Assembly: GCF_963678635.1 (NCBI RefSeq)
Contig: NC_087064.1
Span: forward strand, 43,833,159 to 43,897,158
DNA length: 64,000 nt
From: Symsagittifera roscoffensis
Taxonomy: Eukaryota > Xenacoelomorpha > Acoela > Convolutidae
Direction: 5' to 3'
In this document: positions 1 through 10,750 of the stretch, in pieces
How positions within the stretch are numbered: the stretch's first letter is position 1
Layout of the letters: every line of letters begins with the position of its first letter
The notes under the pieces: model-generated
Databases searched by the model: none
What the model was told of the DNA's origin: nothing
What the model saw: the letters and a program-made list of their open reading frames with translations, nothing else
Made by a program: the position numbers and the translations under genes

Positions 1-20
1 CCCCCACACACACACACACA
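1..20. repeat. (CA)n microsatellite at window edge
   Basis: A short C run followed by about eight CA dinucleotides opens the window. It may be longer outside the window. Confidence 0.85.
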
Positions 21-1162
21 TTTGAAATTCACTTTTGAAAAACTAGTTCCACTTTGTCAAAATATAATGAAAGTTTGCATGGTGAACAATTTAACTGTTG
101 GGTGGGGGTGAGAAACAGCTTGAATTTCTTGATCTTCAACTGCAGAATCATCTATTGCATAGAAATTACCATCTTAGTGTACACGATTTTGTCATCAGGT
201 CCACAAACGCGCAATAAAACATGACAGGAAACTCAAAAAAGTCGAAGAAATTATTTGACAGAGTCACAAGGCTCACAAACTAAATTATATCAGATTTTTC
301 TGTTTCAAAGATGCATTTTTGTAAAATTAAGCCTTTTTCTCTCAACTAAAGAAAAACAAACAAGTAAATAGTTTTTGTGACTTCAGTTTTCGAGCTTTAT
401 TTAACTATTTAAACACTAAATAGCTTTGATAAAACTGAATAAATAGCTTTACCTTTTAAAAGGTGACAAGAAAATCTCAAAAAAACAATGCACTGAAAAA
501 AAACTGAAAACTTTTTAAAATTCTTTTAAAAGTAATGTGAAACCCAATATTTTGCACCCTTTATACTTTTGCTATTGAAGAGCGCGAAATTCTGCAAAAA
601 CAGAATGGGAAATACCACACTATCTAAGCAAATTACTATGCAGTTAGATCATCAACACTTCTTCAGTAAATCGATGCGTATTGGAGAATCAATTAATGCA
701 AATTTAGTTGATAGAAAAATTAATTTGAGTAAATTTCAGTCACGAAAAAACAAAAAGAAAAATTGGAGATATTAAAGCAAACTGGACCGAGATGCGAAGT
801 TATACCTTAACGGAAGTAAAAGCATTAACGAAGATTCAGAAAATTAAAACTTCGAGAACTTAACTTCTATAAGCTACCCGTGCCCAACAAAGGCTTCCAA
901 TCTGGATAGAAAATTTACATGGGCATTCTAACCTAAATTACTGTGCTTCTTATATGGAAACTTATGATTTCTCATCTAAAAATGTAAATATACAATTTCT
1001 TGAAAAATAGTTTAAAAGTTCACTGCTCAACCGCAACGAGATAAACATTTTTTCTACATAACTTGAGCATCCACATTAGTCGAAGCATTACAATGCAAAT
1101 TAACACCTGTTACAACAAAATTTTCTTTGCATTGGGATGCTACATTTATTTAAAAACATTAG
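21..1162. other. AT-rich stretch with no recognised gene
   Basis: No coding signal stands out. Positions 30-120 resemble one half of the MITE family described at 47945-48157 (a GTGAACAA motif followed by a short G tract), but no closing GGAAAAGAGCC end is present. A 68-codon open frame at 569-775 has random composition and no domain. Confidence 0.5.
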
Positions 1163-1310
1163 GACACGTGGCCGAGCGGTTAACACAATCGTTTAGCTAG
1201 CTAAGAGGTGGTGATTGGGTCGATCCTAGTCAGGAAAATTTTTCTAATTTAGAATAGACTAGACCTAGCTCATTTCTTCGCTTTTTTCTCAAAATCGATA
1301 TGATTTTACA
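1163..1310 (+). repeat. tRNA-derived SINE (Ser/Leu-like head)
   Basis: The head carries an A-box-like GTGGCCGAGCGGTTAA and a B-box-like GGGTCGATCC about 45 bases later, the layout of a type II (Ser/Leu) tRNA. The acceptor ends do not pair, so this is not a working tRNA gene. The tail after CAGGAAAATTTT (an AT-rich stretch with TTCGCTTTTTTCTCAAAA) recurs after a different head at 4850-5010, which marks both as one SINE family. Confidence 0.6.
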
Positions 1311-1839
1311 TTTGCCATGTTTGGTTTAAATTTTTCAAAGACTTGACTTTGAGCACTTACTAATTAAAGCTTTGGTTGTTTGTGTACTAATCATTTTTCT
1401 TTTTTGTTTTGACTGACTGGTATAAGCTAGTTTTTAATGTTGAACAATTTTTTTTAGTTTCGTGAGATTTATTGAGTTGATGAACATAATTTTTGTCGGA
1501 TATAAAAAACTACTGATAGTTGTTATATCATTTTTCGAAATCGATTGGGATTTTGAGCCAGGATCGTTTTAAAATCTAATTGGGAGTGATGCATTTAACC
1601 GTTCTTGTAGTATAAAAGTTAGTTATTTGGGAAGTTTATTTGTCAAAAATTTTTATCTATTTCGTGAGTGTACCGTCGGAAGAGGACGTCTAACTCGTGT
1701 TTATCCTCGTAAAGGTCTTTTGATAAGATAAGATGCTAATATGATATTTCTCAGTGTTAAAAATTTAACATATAATGTTAATGACTTTACTTCCTACTTT
1801 AAGTCGTAATTTTAAAGTGCAAACATCAATTTTATAAAT
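1311..1839. other. AT-rich stretch, nothing recognised
   Basis: Non-coding, T-rich sequence between a SINE and the satellite array. No repeat partner was seen elsewhere in the window. Confidence 0.4.
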
Positions 1840-3400
1840 TGTTGACATTAATTTTTTAAATCTAAATTCAATTAGTTTTGGTTTAATTAATTTTTACGTC
1901 CTTAATTGGCTGTAAATTCCACTAAAATTGTTTAATTTTTATGAATACAATTGTGATTAATAGGACAAAAACTGAATTAGTTAGCTGAAACCTGCTTTTT
2001 ATTTAGTTATTTGTGATTCCTCTGACAAAACTCGTATTCAGTTAGCTCAAATGAGTCTCAATTTACTGTAACCAAGCTTAATTTGACAAAATTTGGCAAT
2101 ATAATAACTTACATCAGCTTCTATTAACATTAAATAAGCGTCATCTGGTAAAACTGGGTTAATTTTAGTTAAATTTAGTTGCTCCAGAATTGTTTGGCAA
2201 AAATTGGAAAAACTTAAGTTCAAATCAAAATTTGTTAGCCTTAAAGGAGCTTATTTTGACAAAAACGGTTGAATTTTAGATGCAACCAGATTTTCATCTT
2301 TTATGAGCTTAATTTGACAGAATTTGGATGAGTTTCATATTAACTTGGTTTTTGGTTGTGTTTATTTTGACTAAAAAGTCGGCAAAACTCCGTTAAAATG
2401 GAAGTTCATTCATTTTACCAGGATTTATTTCGACCAACATTGAGCAAAAATTGGTTGGTGAAGTTTATCTATATTGATTGTGCTTATTGTGACCCAAATT
2501 GGGCCAAATTCTTTTAATTTGGGAACTTATCTATCCTAATTACGCTTATTTTGATCAAAATTTGGCAAAATTCTGGAAAACTCATCTATCCTAATTGAAA
2601 TTAATTTAACTGTTATTGGGCAAAATTCTGTTAAATTACATATTTATCTAGCTGAATCGGACATATTTATACCAGAATTGGCAAAATTGTTAAAATAGAA
2701 ATTTAGCTAGCGTAATTGGACTTATTTTGAACAAAAATGAGCAAAATCGTGTTCAATTGGGAGTTTATCTATCCTCATAAAGCTTAATTTGACCAAAGTT
2801 GGGCAAAACTTTATTGAAATGGAAGTTTATATATCTTAATCGGGCTTACTTTGACCAAAGTTGGGCAAAACTTAGATAGATTGGGTTTTTATCTAATTTA
2901 ATCACGCCTATTCTTATAAAATTGCGTGAAATTTAGATAAATTGGAGTTTAACTGTTCTAATTGGCCTTGTTTCTACCGGAATTGGTGAATTTAAGATCA
3001 ATTGGGAGTTTACCTATCCTGAATGGTTTTATTTTGACCAAAAATGTGGCATTTTCAGCTTAATTGGAAAATAACATACTTCAAACAGCTTTATTTTGAG
3101 AAAAATTGGGTGAACTTTAGACCTATTGAGAGTTAACCTATAATATTTGTCTTGATTTTGACCGAAACTAGGTGAAGTCAGATTAATTGAAAGTTTACCA
3201 TAATTGATCGATTTGTTTTGACCGAAATTGGATTAATTTTAGATTGATTGGGAGTTTACAAATCCTATATGTGCTTATTTTGACCAAATTTTGCCTTTGA
3301 TGGAGGTTTATTTAATTTAATAGGGGATATTTCGAATAAAATTTGGTAAACTTTAGTTAATTTTCAACTAATTTGTTACTATTTTGTGCAGTTTTCTCGT
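1840..3400. repeat. Degenerate ~61-bp tandem satellite
   Basis: A phrase of the form 'GGGAGTTTATCTATCCTAAT' followed by 'GGGCTTATTTTGACCAAAAT' and 'TTGGGCAAAACTTTAGTT' recurs about every 60-62 bases, for example near 2460, 2521, 2580, 2640, 2700, 2760, 2821, 2884, 2944, 3006, 3130, 3190 and 3250. More than twenty units are present, the outer ones more decayed. No open frame runs through it. It reads as an old satellite or minisatellite with ongoing point decay. Confidence 0.85.
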
Positions 3401-4849
3401 AAATTTAATCGAAGTTCAGTAAAATTCTCTTAATTTAGGTAGTCAAAAAAATTTGTCAGAAAAAAAAACAAACAAGATATTTCTTTCCCTAGTGGGTCTA
3501 GATAGTTCCTTCCTTATTTTCGGCGAAAAATTCCTTCACTGATGAGATGAGTATTTTAAGTTAGGTTAGAGAATGAGCCTCGCAAAAAGGTGAAAATTTA
3601 AACAAAGCACGATTGCACAATGAGAAAACGAGATTCAATATCAATTTAGGTTTGATCGTGTATAAAATCGGTGGAATCAATTTATTACTCATTTAGATAC
3701 ACTTAGATTGCACATAGGACCTCTTATTCCCTTGTTAAGAATAAATTTAAAGGTTTACTTAATTTTTTGAGCATTTTCGGAAATTTTGATGAAAGGATAA
3801 AAACGTAAATGATGAGGTTAATCTATGTTAGCAAAGCTTTTTTAAACATTAAATTGTCTAAATTAGTTTTTTAAACTAGGTCAGAGAACATTTCTTAATT
3901 ATTTAGTTTGATAATATTTCCTTTTATTTGGCATATAGTAAATTGTATTATTCATGAGCTAAAGTTTCATGAGATGAAGTTATAGGCTGATTAGCGATAG
4001 AGAAGATATTGATAACCTTGAACCTATTAACGACAATCTGGCAATAGAGCGGTGAATTAGATAGCGGGCCCTAAAAATAGACAACCTGTCTTGTAGGTTT
4101 TTGAAGTTAGAAACTGACTAACAGTAACTCACTTCCTAACATTTGGCAATAACTAAAAATAATTCTCGTTTTTCAGGCTATATATGTTTTAAGGGGTAAA
4201 TCTCTGCTTATTTCGCACCAGTTTTACTGAAAGAAACCGTGGGTCATTGATAGATCCTTTTATTTCTCTTAGTAACTAATTAAAGCATAAGTCTCATACA
4301 TGATCTTATCATAGATCATAAACGATCTGGTCCTTCAGTTAAAATTATATTTATTTAAATTTAAATTGAGGAGGTTGATTAAATTAGTACAAATGAGCCA
4401 AAAATGGATGAAAAACTGTCTTAAATGCCAAAATAAGGTTGGGGTACTTAGGTTAGTTTTAATAAATTTAAATTGAAGGAAAACATTATAACCTAACCTC
4501 TGTCAGATCTGGAACGGAATATTGTGGAAGTAATTATTATTAAAAGGAAAATTAGTGATATATAAGAAAAGAAACTAATTCAACTGGACTGAGCAAATGG
4601 GGGAAAATAATAACCCTGAAAATTCAGGTTGATTTATTTCTCAGCTCTTTGGCTGAGACAAATCTGCACCTGCAGTCTAGACTTCAAACTTCTTTTTCCC
4701 CCTTTTTCATCATACTCTTGATGAAATTGACATTTGCAACTTTTAGATTTTTTAGCATAAAAAGTCAAAAATTGAAAAAATCAGGTCAATTTATCAGTTT
4801 TGCGCCTGTCTTACTTAATTAAAAACTCAGTCTTTATTAGGATTGCAAA
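3401..4849. other. Intergenic or intronic AT-rich DNA
   Basis: No coding stretch, RNA gene or repeat partner was recognised. It lies downstream of the PHD-finger exon on that gene's strand and could be intron, but no acceptor or conserved domain was identified. Confidence 0.4.
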
Positions 4850-5010
4850 AGGACTGAGGGCTTTGTCGTCGAGCTGACTGCTTTTCAAAGCAAGACACTA
4901 AGCCAGCCCGCCAAACTGGCTAATTACCGGGAGATGAGGGCTTCGAGCCACGCCAGGAAAATTTTTTTCTGCTTAAAATAGCCTTTATCTAGATTACTTT
5001 TTCGCTTGTA
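4850..5010 (+). repeat. tRNA-derived SINE, second head type
   Basis: A tRNA-like head (B-box-like GGCTTCGAGCCACGCC near 4930) is followed by CAGGAAAATTTTTTTCTG and a tail ending in TTCGCTTGTATTCTCAAAA. The tail matches that of the SINE at 1163-1310. The head is too decayed to assign an isotype. Confidence 0.55.
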
Positions 5011-5119
5011 TTCTCAAAACTCCGCTCTATCGATTAATTCACGAAAACGAAAGACAAATGACTAGTTTTTTCTAAAACTTTCACGACTTTTGACTTTCGA
5101 AAACATATATAACAATCAC

Positions 5120-5410
5120 TGAAGAGTATGTTTTTGCTCTTTCACACATGTTCTTTCACGACAAGGCATGAAAGAAAACTGAAATATCAGAACGTATGAA
5201 TGAAAAAAGAAATCATTGGCACAGTTTTGCGCACTTTTCCGGGCTCTTTCACAATTTTCTGGCATCTTTCCCTCAGAAAGAGCAAAAACATACTCTTCAA
5301 CAGTTAGAACATAGTTCAAGATGACCTCGGGCAAAAGAGCCGCACTCGGGCACTTCGTGCCCTCAGGCCGGGCTCTTTTTCCCTCGGGCATCTTTCAACT
5401 ATGTTCTAAT
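5120..5410. repeat. Nested foldback element
   Basis: Two inverted repeats lie here. A perfect 24-base pair of arms is at 5120-5143 and 5276-5299. Immediately after it, 13-base arms TTAGAACATAGTT / AACTATGTTCTAA (5304-5316 and 5397-5409) enclose nested inverted segments built on GGGCAAAAGAGCC / GGCTCTTTTTCCC and a central perfect hairpin GGGCAC-TTC-GTGCCC. The inner arms carry the GGCTCTTTTTCC motif that forms the ends of the MITE family at 54808-55010, so this may be a rearranged or self-inserted MITE. The 91-codon frame on the minus strand here only reflects the palindromes. Confidence 0.75.
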
Positions 5411-5503
5411 TACTACTAAGAAGTCTAAAAACCTTTCAATTTCGAAAGCCCTTTCATAAACTATTTTATCTTTGCAATTTTATGCCTTGACCCTAAAAAA
5501 AGA

Positions 5504-6035
5504 CAAGACTGCTCGTATCAGGGCGAAGCCCTGAATGTTCCGACTGCCTATTAAGGTTTATGAAGCAGTAATAACATTAAAAAATTAAAAGTAATAAAAC
5601 AAAATTAAATTTTTTTTTAAATTTGAATTTTTTTAAATAAAAATCATCCCCCCCACACGCCATATAAAGTACAAAAGGATAGATTTCGCTACTTGTAACA
5701 AGTCAATTATGGCAAATAAGCTTCGTTAAACCAATTTGGAACGATTTCTAAGACGGATTAACTCTCCGCTTACGCGTTAATAGCGTTAAATATATCGCGC
5801 GTTAATTGTCCCAAATTGGCCAAAATGGCAACCTTTAAACCCCCATAACTTTACGAAAAAAGATCACAGGTGAAATATCTTTTCAAATTTCAGCTCAAGA
5901 CAACAATACCTTTCGAATGATATAAAAAAATTCCGTCAAAAATGGCTAGTTAAAAAGTCGAAATTTGTCTGAAGAAAAAAAAAACCCACCCCGAGCACAA
6001 ATATTCCGTTACTTTCATATCGAAAGTCGGAACAA
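5504..6035 (-). mobile_element. HINE-like 0.53-kb element, copy A
   Basis: A full-length copy of the commonest repeat in the window. Read on the minus strand it begins TTGTTCCGACTTT, with a TTTCGATACGAAA palindrome in better copies, and ends with AGTCGGAACA, then the hairpin AGGGCTTCGCCCT, then about 18 bases ending in CTTGT. The TGTTCCGACT / AGTCGGAACA pair forms subterminal inverted repeats and the hairpin sits close to the 3' end. This is the layout described for Helentron-associated interspersed elements. No coding capacity. The family assignment is inference; the repeat itself is seen directly. Confidence 0.75.
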
Positions 6036-6059
6036 TTAGCGTTATGGACCTTTTCCAAG

Positions 6060-6385
6060 AGTGCTTAAGTTTTATAAATATAGCTGTTATATAATCTATT
6101 GGATAAATTCATTCAATTGATTGCCAATTTTGATAAAATCGAACAAAAAAAAACAGAATCAATAGTGGATTTTTTTTAGTTCAGTAGGACATCCAAGAAG
6201 TAAAATCCACTTTTGAATTAAAAATCTTACACGTTTTTAATGAACCATTTGCAATTTTTAATTGCAGAGCGCAACTTGGTTTGAATTTAGCAATTGAGCC
6301 AGTATATAAGTAAAATGCAGACCAGCTTACCAAAATAAAACTTTTAGGGTAAAAAGTGTGAAAAACTGAAAAAGAGCCTAAATGA
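6060..6385. repeat. Dispersed repeat, copy 1 of a diverged pair
   Basis: This stretch aligns by eye with 7978-8305: shared order GTGCTTAAGTTTT / TATAGCTG, then GATAAATTCATT-like sequence, CAGTAGGACATCC, AACCATTTGCA, TTAATTG, and finally GTGTG(G)AAAACTG(G)AAAAGAG. The copies are strongly diverged. The 75-codon minus-strand frame in the second copy is broken in this one, so it is probably not coding. Confidence 0.55.
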
Positions 6386-7054
6386 TTTTCATTTTTGAAT
6401 TAATCATTAAAAACTTTTTTTACCGTATCATCCTAAACCAGACATCTTTTAACGATGTAGGTCAGCATCTTCTAAATGTGCAAAAACAGTTCAAAAGCCG
6501 TGGGAAACAAAGCTTCTAAGTTGCTAGCATTTCTTAGTCATTCAAATGAGACCTTCGTAAAAAAAAGAATAAACGCCCTGTGACAGCTTAATAACTTTCG
6601 TCAAAAACTATGCTTCTTCTGGCTCTTTTCCAATCCACTTCACTCCAAGAAAGAGAGATAGCTGTAATTAAAACAAGGTTGAAATAAAGCGCTTGCATTT
6701 AAGTAGAAGTCAAGTTGGGAAGTTAGCCCCATCAAATTTCTTCTAACTTGGGCTGAAAAAATGCAGACCAGCAATTCTTGACACCGAGACAAGTTTTTCG
6801 AAACTTTTTTAAAATCTGAGTTCCGACGATTGGTGCATCAATCTGATACCACACTTGAACCATCCCCCCCCCTACCAAATTTGCCAGAGGTAGTCATAAT
6901 TGGCTGGAAAAAATAATAAAGAGACCCTGCGCCATAGTTCCTGCTCACCCTTCGTTAGTGGTCGGAACGATAAAAAAGTGAAAGCTGGAAAAAGTGTTGA
7001 CTGGAGGAAAGTGAAAACTGGAAAAAAGCCCCAAGTTGTTCACCGTGCGAAGGA

Positions 7055-7215
7055 GCGGCGGTAGCCGAGTGGGCGAGACATACGGCGTTCAACAACGCAG
7101 GTCGTGGATTCGATGCAAAGTGTCCGCCCCCTCAACGTCAGGCCGGTTACAGTAAATTGGATCACTTCGAGCTAGCCACGAAGCAAGGACCAACATAGTA
7201 AGGAGGAAAAACGGC
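7055..7215 (+). repeat. tRNA-derived SINE (Leu-like head)
   Basis: The head reads GCGGCGGTAGCCGAGTGGGC, a good A box, with a B-box-like GTGGATTCGATGC about 45 bases on. Acceptor halves pair poorly and a G tract follows at 7214-7226. The body after the head is unlike the other SINE tails in the window, so it may be a separate family. Confidence 0.55.
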
Positions 7216-7226
7216 GGGGGGGGGGG

Positions 7227-7943
7227 GCGTTGCCAAAAAATGCAGTGCAAAATTCATTACATTCGGCATTCGGTCATTGCCAAACCAAATGGCACTCAAT
7301 TACATGCACAGTCAGGTCAACTTAAATAAGTCTCATTGAAAAAACTCATTTAGAAGCGAGGCCCCTTTGCCCATTTGAAGCCTAATTGAAGTAGTGTAGA
7401 AAACATCAACTTTTGTACCTATCTGATACAAATCGCATAGATACTTAATGGCACTGAAAACAGAGGGGTGAACTTATACCTGAAATGAGCTATGAAAATT
7501 AAACAAGATTGAGAAAATTACAACTTCGAAACCTAGACTTCGATAAACTAAGCAGTAATTACACAGCCTAAAAAATCAACATTTCAAAGTAATAATATAA
7601 AAAAAGAACTCTTCGTCTTCTCTACCCTAGCTAACTAAAACCTTAACTGAGATATGAGCAGTCATCAAGGCTGAGTACGTAAGATCCATTATAAAATTTT
7701 TTGTTCCGCAGGAATTCTGAAAACTGAAATTCTTTTCAAAACAAAAAAACCGTCCGCGTTTTTTGCGTTAGTTTCAATTTCGTAATTTGACATCGTTTTT
7801 TGCCTAGCTCTAAGCAAATAAATTTGAATTGAAAACACTCAAAAGCCAAAATGCGAGAAAAAAAACACATTTGAGCGAGAACAACTTAAAGAACTTTTCG
7901 TTAACAAACAAATAAAACAGGACTTCAAATAAAATGAAATCTT
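7227..7943. other. AT-rich stretch, nothing recognised
   Basis: No exon of the neighbouring PHD gene and no repeat partner was recognised. Confidence 0.35.
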
Positions 7944-7977
7944 CTAAAAAGAGTCTTTAATGTGTATATTTACCAAG

Positions 7978-8305
7978 AGTGCTTTAGTTTTTACAATCAT
8001 AGCTGGTGCCTGATATATATACGATTGGACGAATTTATTCGTATGATTGACAAAATTTTGATAATGTCGAGCTGAAAAATCTGGATCAATATTGGATCTT
8101 TTAAGCCAGTAGGACATCCGCGAAGTGAACTCCATTTCTGAAGTACTTTTTTTTCGGGTTTTTTGAACCATTTGCAGGTTTTTGTTTTTTTAATTGTAGC
8201 TTGTAACTTGCTTATATCTAAAATAAGAAAGCAAAAGTCAAATCACCAAAACATGCTAGGGTTGGAATGTGTGGAAAACTGGAAAAGAGGTATATAATGG
8301 AATCA
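7978..8305. repeat. Dispersed repeat, copy 2 of a diverged pair
   Basis: Partner of 6060-6385, same orientation. It contains a 75-codon minus-strand frame (7944-8171) that is not preserved in the partner, which argues against coding. Confidence 0.5.
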
Positions 8306-8753
8306 TAATTCTAAACTAGTACCCGTAAACAAAGGTTTTTAAAAAATTAAAAACCATTTGTTGCTGAAGGAAATTGGAAACGCCATTTTCTTGATGTACG
8401 TTTTTTGAGTAAGAATGTACTATAAATTTTTTCAGTTAGATTTTTTTGATAATAATTGGCGCTTTTCGATTAAAAAAAAAACGTGATTTACCTCGTTTCG
8501 ATAATAGCCCCTTCTCCTCAAACTGGTGACAAAAAATAATGTTCCAAAAAGTTCAAGACTATATTCGAAAAAAACAAGCCGTTTTATGATTGCCAATAAT
8601 ATTCTTCAACAATAAGCACAATATATATTTTAATGAGTGAGTTCTAAAATCCAGTTCTGATAACGGCTAAATTACTGTTTTTATTTGATCAATTGGTTTT
8701 AGGGGAGCTATGTTTAAACATGCGACTCATTTTATTTGTGTTTTGTTACTGAC

Positions 8754-9357
8754 CTCACAAATGGGACAGATCCAGTCAGGTCCCCCTCCTGCAGTCCCGC
8801 TTTCCATGCAGACCAAGTGGAAGCCCCTAGGACACAAACTGCAGCTGAAGTCCACCAGCTCCTGATGACACTGCCAACAGGCTATGTCCTTCGGCTTGCC
8901 CCCTCTTCTCTCACTCTCACTGCTGTCTAACTCTTTCATGATGTCAAAATCATCCTCTTCCTCTTCGTTGGTTTCAGTAGGGACTGCATCATCGTTACTT
9001 TCATCTGGTTTACTTTTTGTTACTTTATCGGAGCTATCAACGTCATTATTGGCCGATGTTTCATTCTCATCTAATGGCGACCGCGTAGAGTTCAGATCTA
9101 TGACATCAGAACTTTTAGAATGGTCTATTGAAGTGTTTTGGTTATCCGTGGTTTTGGGCGACTCCTGCAAGAAATCATCTAAGTTTGGAGACTCCAGCAT
9201 GGATGGAGTTATATCACCCGGAAATTCGGCCAAAGACATGGAATTTTCATCCGAACCTGGTTGATTTGGTTCATTCGACCCCTCCCCCAAAATATCAGTT
9301 TCCTTCATTTCAGTTAGTTAGATTGCATGATTTCAGGTACAGTGATCATTGGCGTAT
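8754..9357 (-). CDS. PHD-finger protein, first coding exon (ZMYND8/11-like)
   Basis: Exon bounded by an acceptor (TTTTCAG before 9357) and a donor (GAG|GTCAGT at 8754). Translation probably starts at ATG 9308, because an in-frame TAA lies four codons upstream, leaving 49 bases of 5' leader; the coding part is 185 codons and ends in phase 0. Residues 1-140 are acidic and Ser/Asp/Glu-rich, probably disordered. Residues 144-184 form a C4HC3 PHD finger: C144, C147, C156, C159, H164, C167, C181, C184, with Trp at 179. The spacing and the CWxCH start match the PHD of ZMYND8 and ZMYND11, chromatin readers in which a bromodomain, PWWP and MYND finger follow. Those later exons should lie below 8754 but were not recognised, so the orthology is likely rather than proven. 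Expected role: nuclear histone-tail binding. Confidence 0.75.
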
Positions 9358-10554
9358 CTGAAAACGAAATCAAATTAACCATTTGTTTAGCTAGTCTCGA
9401 AAAGTCACACGTTAAATCATCAAGCAAGCAGCGAAATGAACAAAAGTCCATAAAGTCAAACGTAAGTTTTGATCGTTGCGAATCATGTTAGAAATCGCTC
9501 TAAGCGAGCAACTGTTAAGTTGTTTGGTCTCTGCAACCATTGAAGTACGGTTAGAGAACAACAATCAACGCAACAAACTTGGCCACGCGTTGGAGTAAAA
9601 AGGCGCTTCCATTTTCTGACTTAAGATTACTAGTTCTACAAATGATCAAAAATGAACAACATTCTAAAAAAGGTTTGTAAGGCACAATTTTATAAATAAT
9701 CACGTGCTGACTTTTTTGTTCACGGATCACCAATGAATAAATATAGAAAATAAGCACGTTTTAAAGCTAAACAAAAATAGTTCTTTTTTCTTCTTTTAGA
9801 TGCCAGATAATAAATTTTGTAGTGACGACGAATAATTTGAACCCAGTTGTAAAAACATCATCATTTTTGAACGAATACAGCTACAATACGTGGAAATTAT
9901 TGATGAAACCATTTATTTTGGTACTTCAGACTACAGAAACAACTACTTTTAAAGTTTTGTTTAAATTATTCAGACTACAGAAACAACTACATATAAAACG
10001 TTCAAATTATTGAAGAGTTCACAAAAAAACAACATTTTCTACTTTTCTAAGTATTTGTCTTTCAATTATGATAAATAAAAGACTGCAAAGCCCGGAGTGT
10101 TCCGACTGCTTTTACACTTGTCTGAATTTATTTTTTGTTATCATTTTGAAGGTTAAGAACACAGCACAAATAATACGTCAGTTTCCTACAATTTAATCGA
10201 ACGAAACAACTTGGAGCGTTAGAAAAATCATCCTATTTAATTTCCTACCCTAGCCAGATTCACAGCGATTTAACACATATCTAGTAATATAGTAAAATGT
10301 CACAAACATTTATAGCCATTCCCCGATCGCGGCTTAAAAAAAAACATACCACAGACAATTGGAAGTGTCGAAAAACTTATGACTATGTTTTTGAGTAATG
10401 TTTTTTTTCAACATTCGAAACTTGAGGGCGAAAAACATCATGTTATAGCTTTGAACTTCGGGAATCTTTTATGTTGATACTTTTTCGCTAAAAAAGATCC
10501 AATTTAAGAAGACTGGATGAAAAGAAAAAATTATTCCGCTGGGATATATATTCA
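9358..10554. other. Upstream region or intron of the PHD gene
   Basis: The acceptor at 9358 means a non-coding 5' exon probably lies further up, but it was not located. A 22-base direct repeat occurs at 9925-9946 and 9969-9990. A 40-base fragment of the HINE-like repeat end (GACTGCAAAGCCC..GTTCCGACTGC) lies at about 10080-10115. No coding frame is convincing. Confidence 0.4.
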
Positions 10555-10750
10555 CACAGAGGCAAAGCTCCGCTTCGCAAACACTTGTGAGAACACGACC
10601 AAAAAGCAGCTCTATAAAGTTAAATAAGAAAAAGTAGAAATAAGCCTCGAATTAGCAAAAAACTTGGCTACGTGTAGGATTCGAATCTGCGACCTACTGC
10701 AATCAAGAGATTTTGAGACTCACGCACTATCCCCTAAAGCTTAACAACCG
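10555..10750 (-). repeat. tRNA-derived SINE with shared GCTTTGCCTCTGTG tail
   Basis: On the minus strand a tRNA-like head with B-box-like CGCAGATTCGAATCCTAC is followed by TTGCTAATTCGAGGCTTATT, then CTTTATAGAGCTGCTTTTTG and a tail with the palindromic GCGAAGCGGAGC. The same body follows other heads at 34225-34435 and 36215-36415 and occurs without a head at 35233-35345 and 37214-37326. Confidence 0.65.

Noticed and set aside
1163-1240. Functional tRNA gene calls here and at 7055, 10680, 34370, 46540 and 62400
   Set aside because: A and B boxes are visible but acceptor and anticodon stems do not pair; bodies of SINE type follow.
1840-3400. CRISPR-like array
   Set aside because: The whole unit is repeated with drift, there are no unique spacers, and the context is eukaryotic.
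5116-5391. 91-codon minus-strand frame
   Set aside because: It is explained by the nested palindromes of the foldback element.
7944-8171. 75-codon minus-strand frame as a downstream exon of the PHD gene
   Set aside because: It lies in a dispersed repeat and is broken in the partner copy at 6060-6385.
8884-9264. 126-codon plus-strand Ser-rich frame
   Set aside because: Antisense shadow of the acidic N-terminus of the PHD protein.
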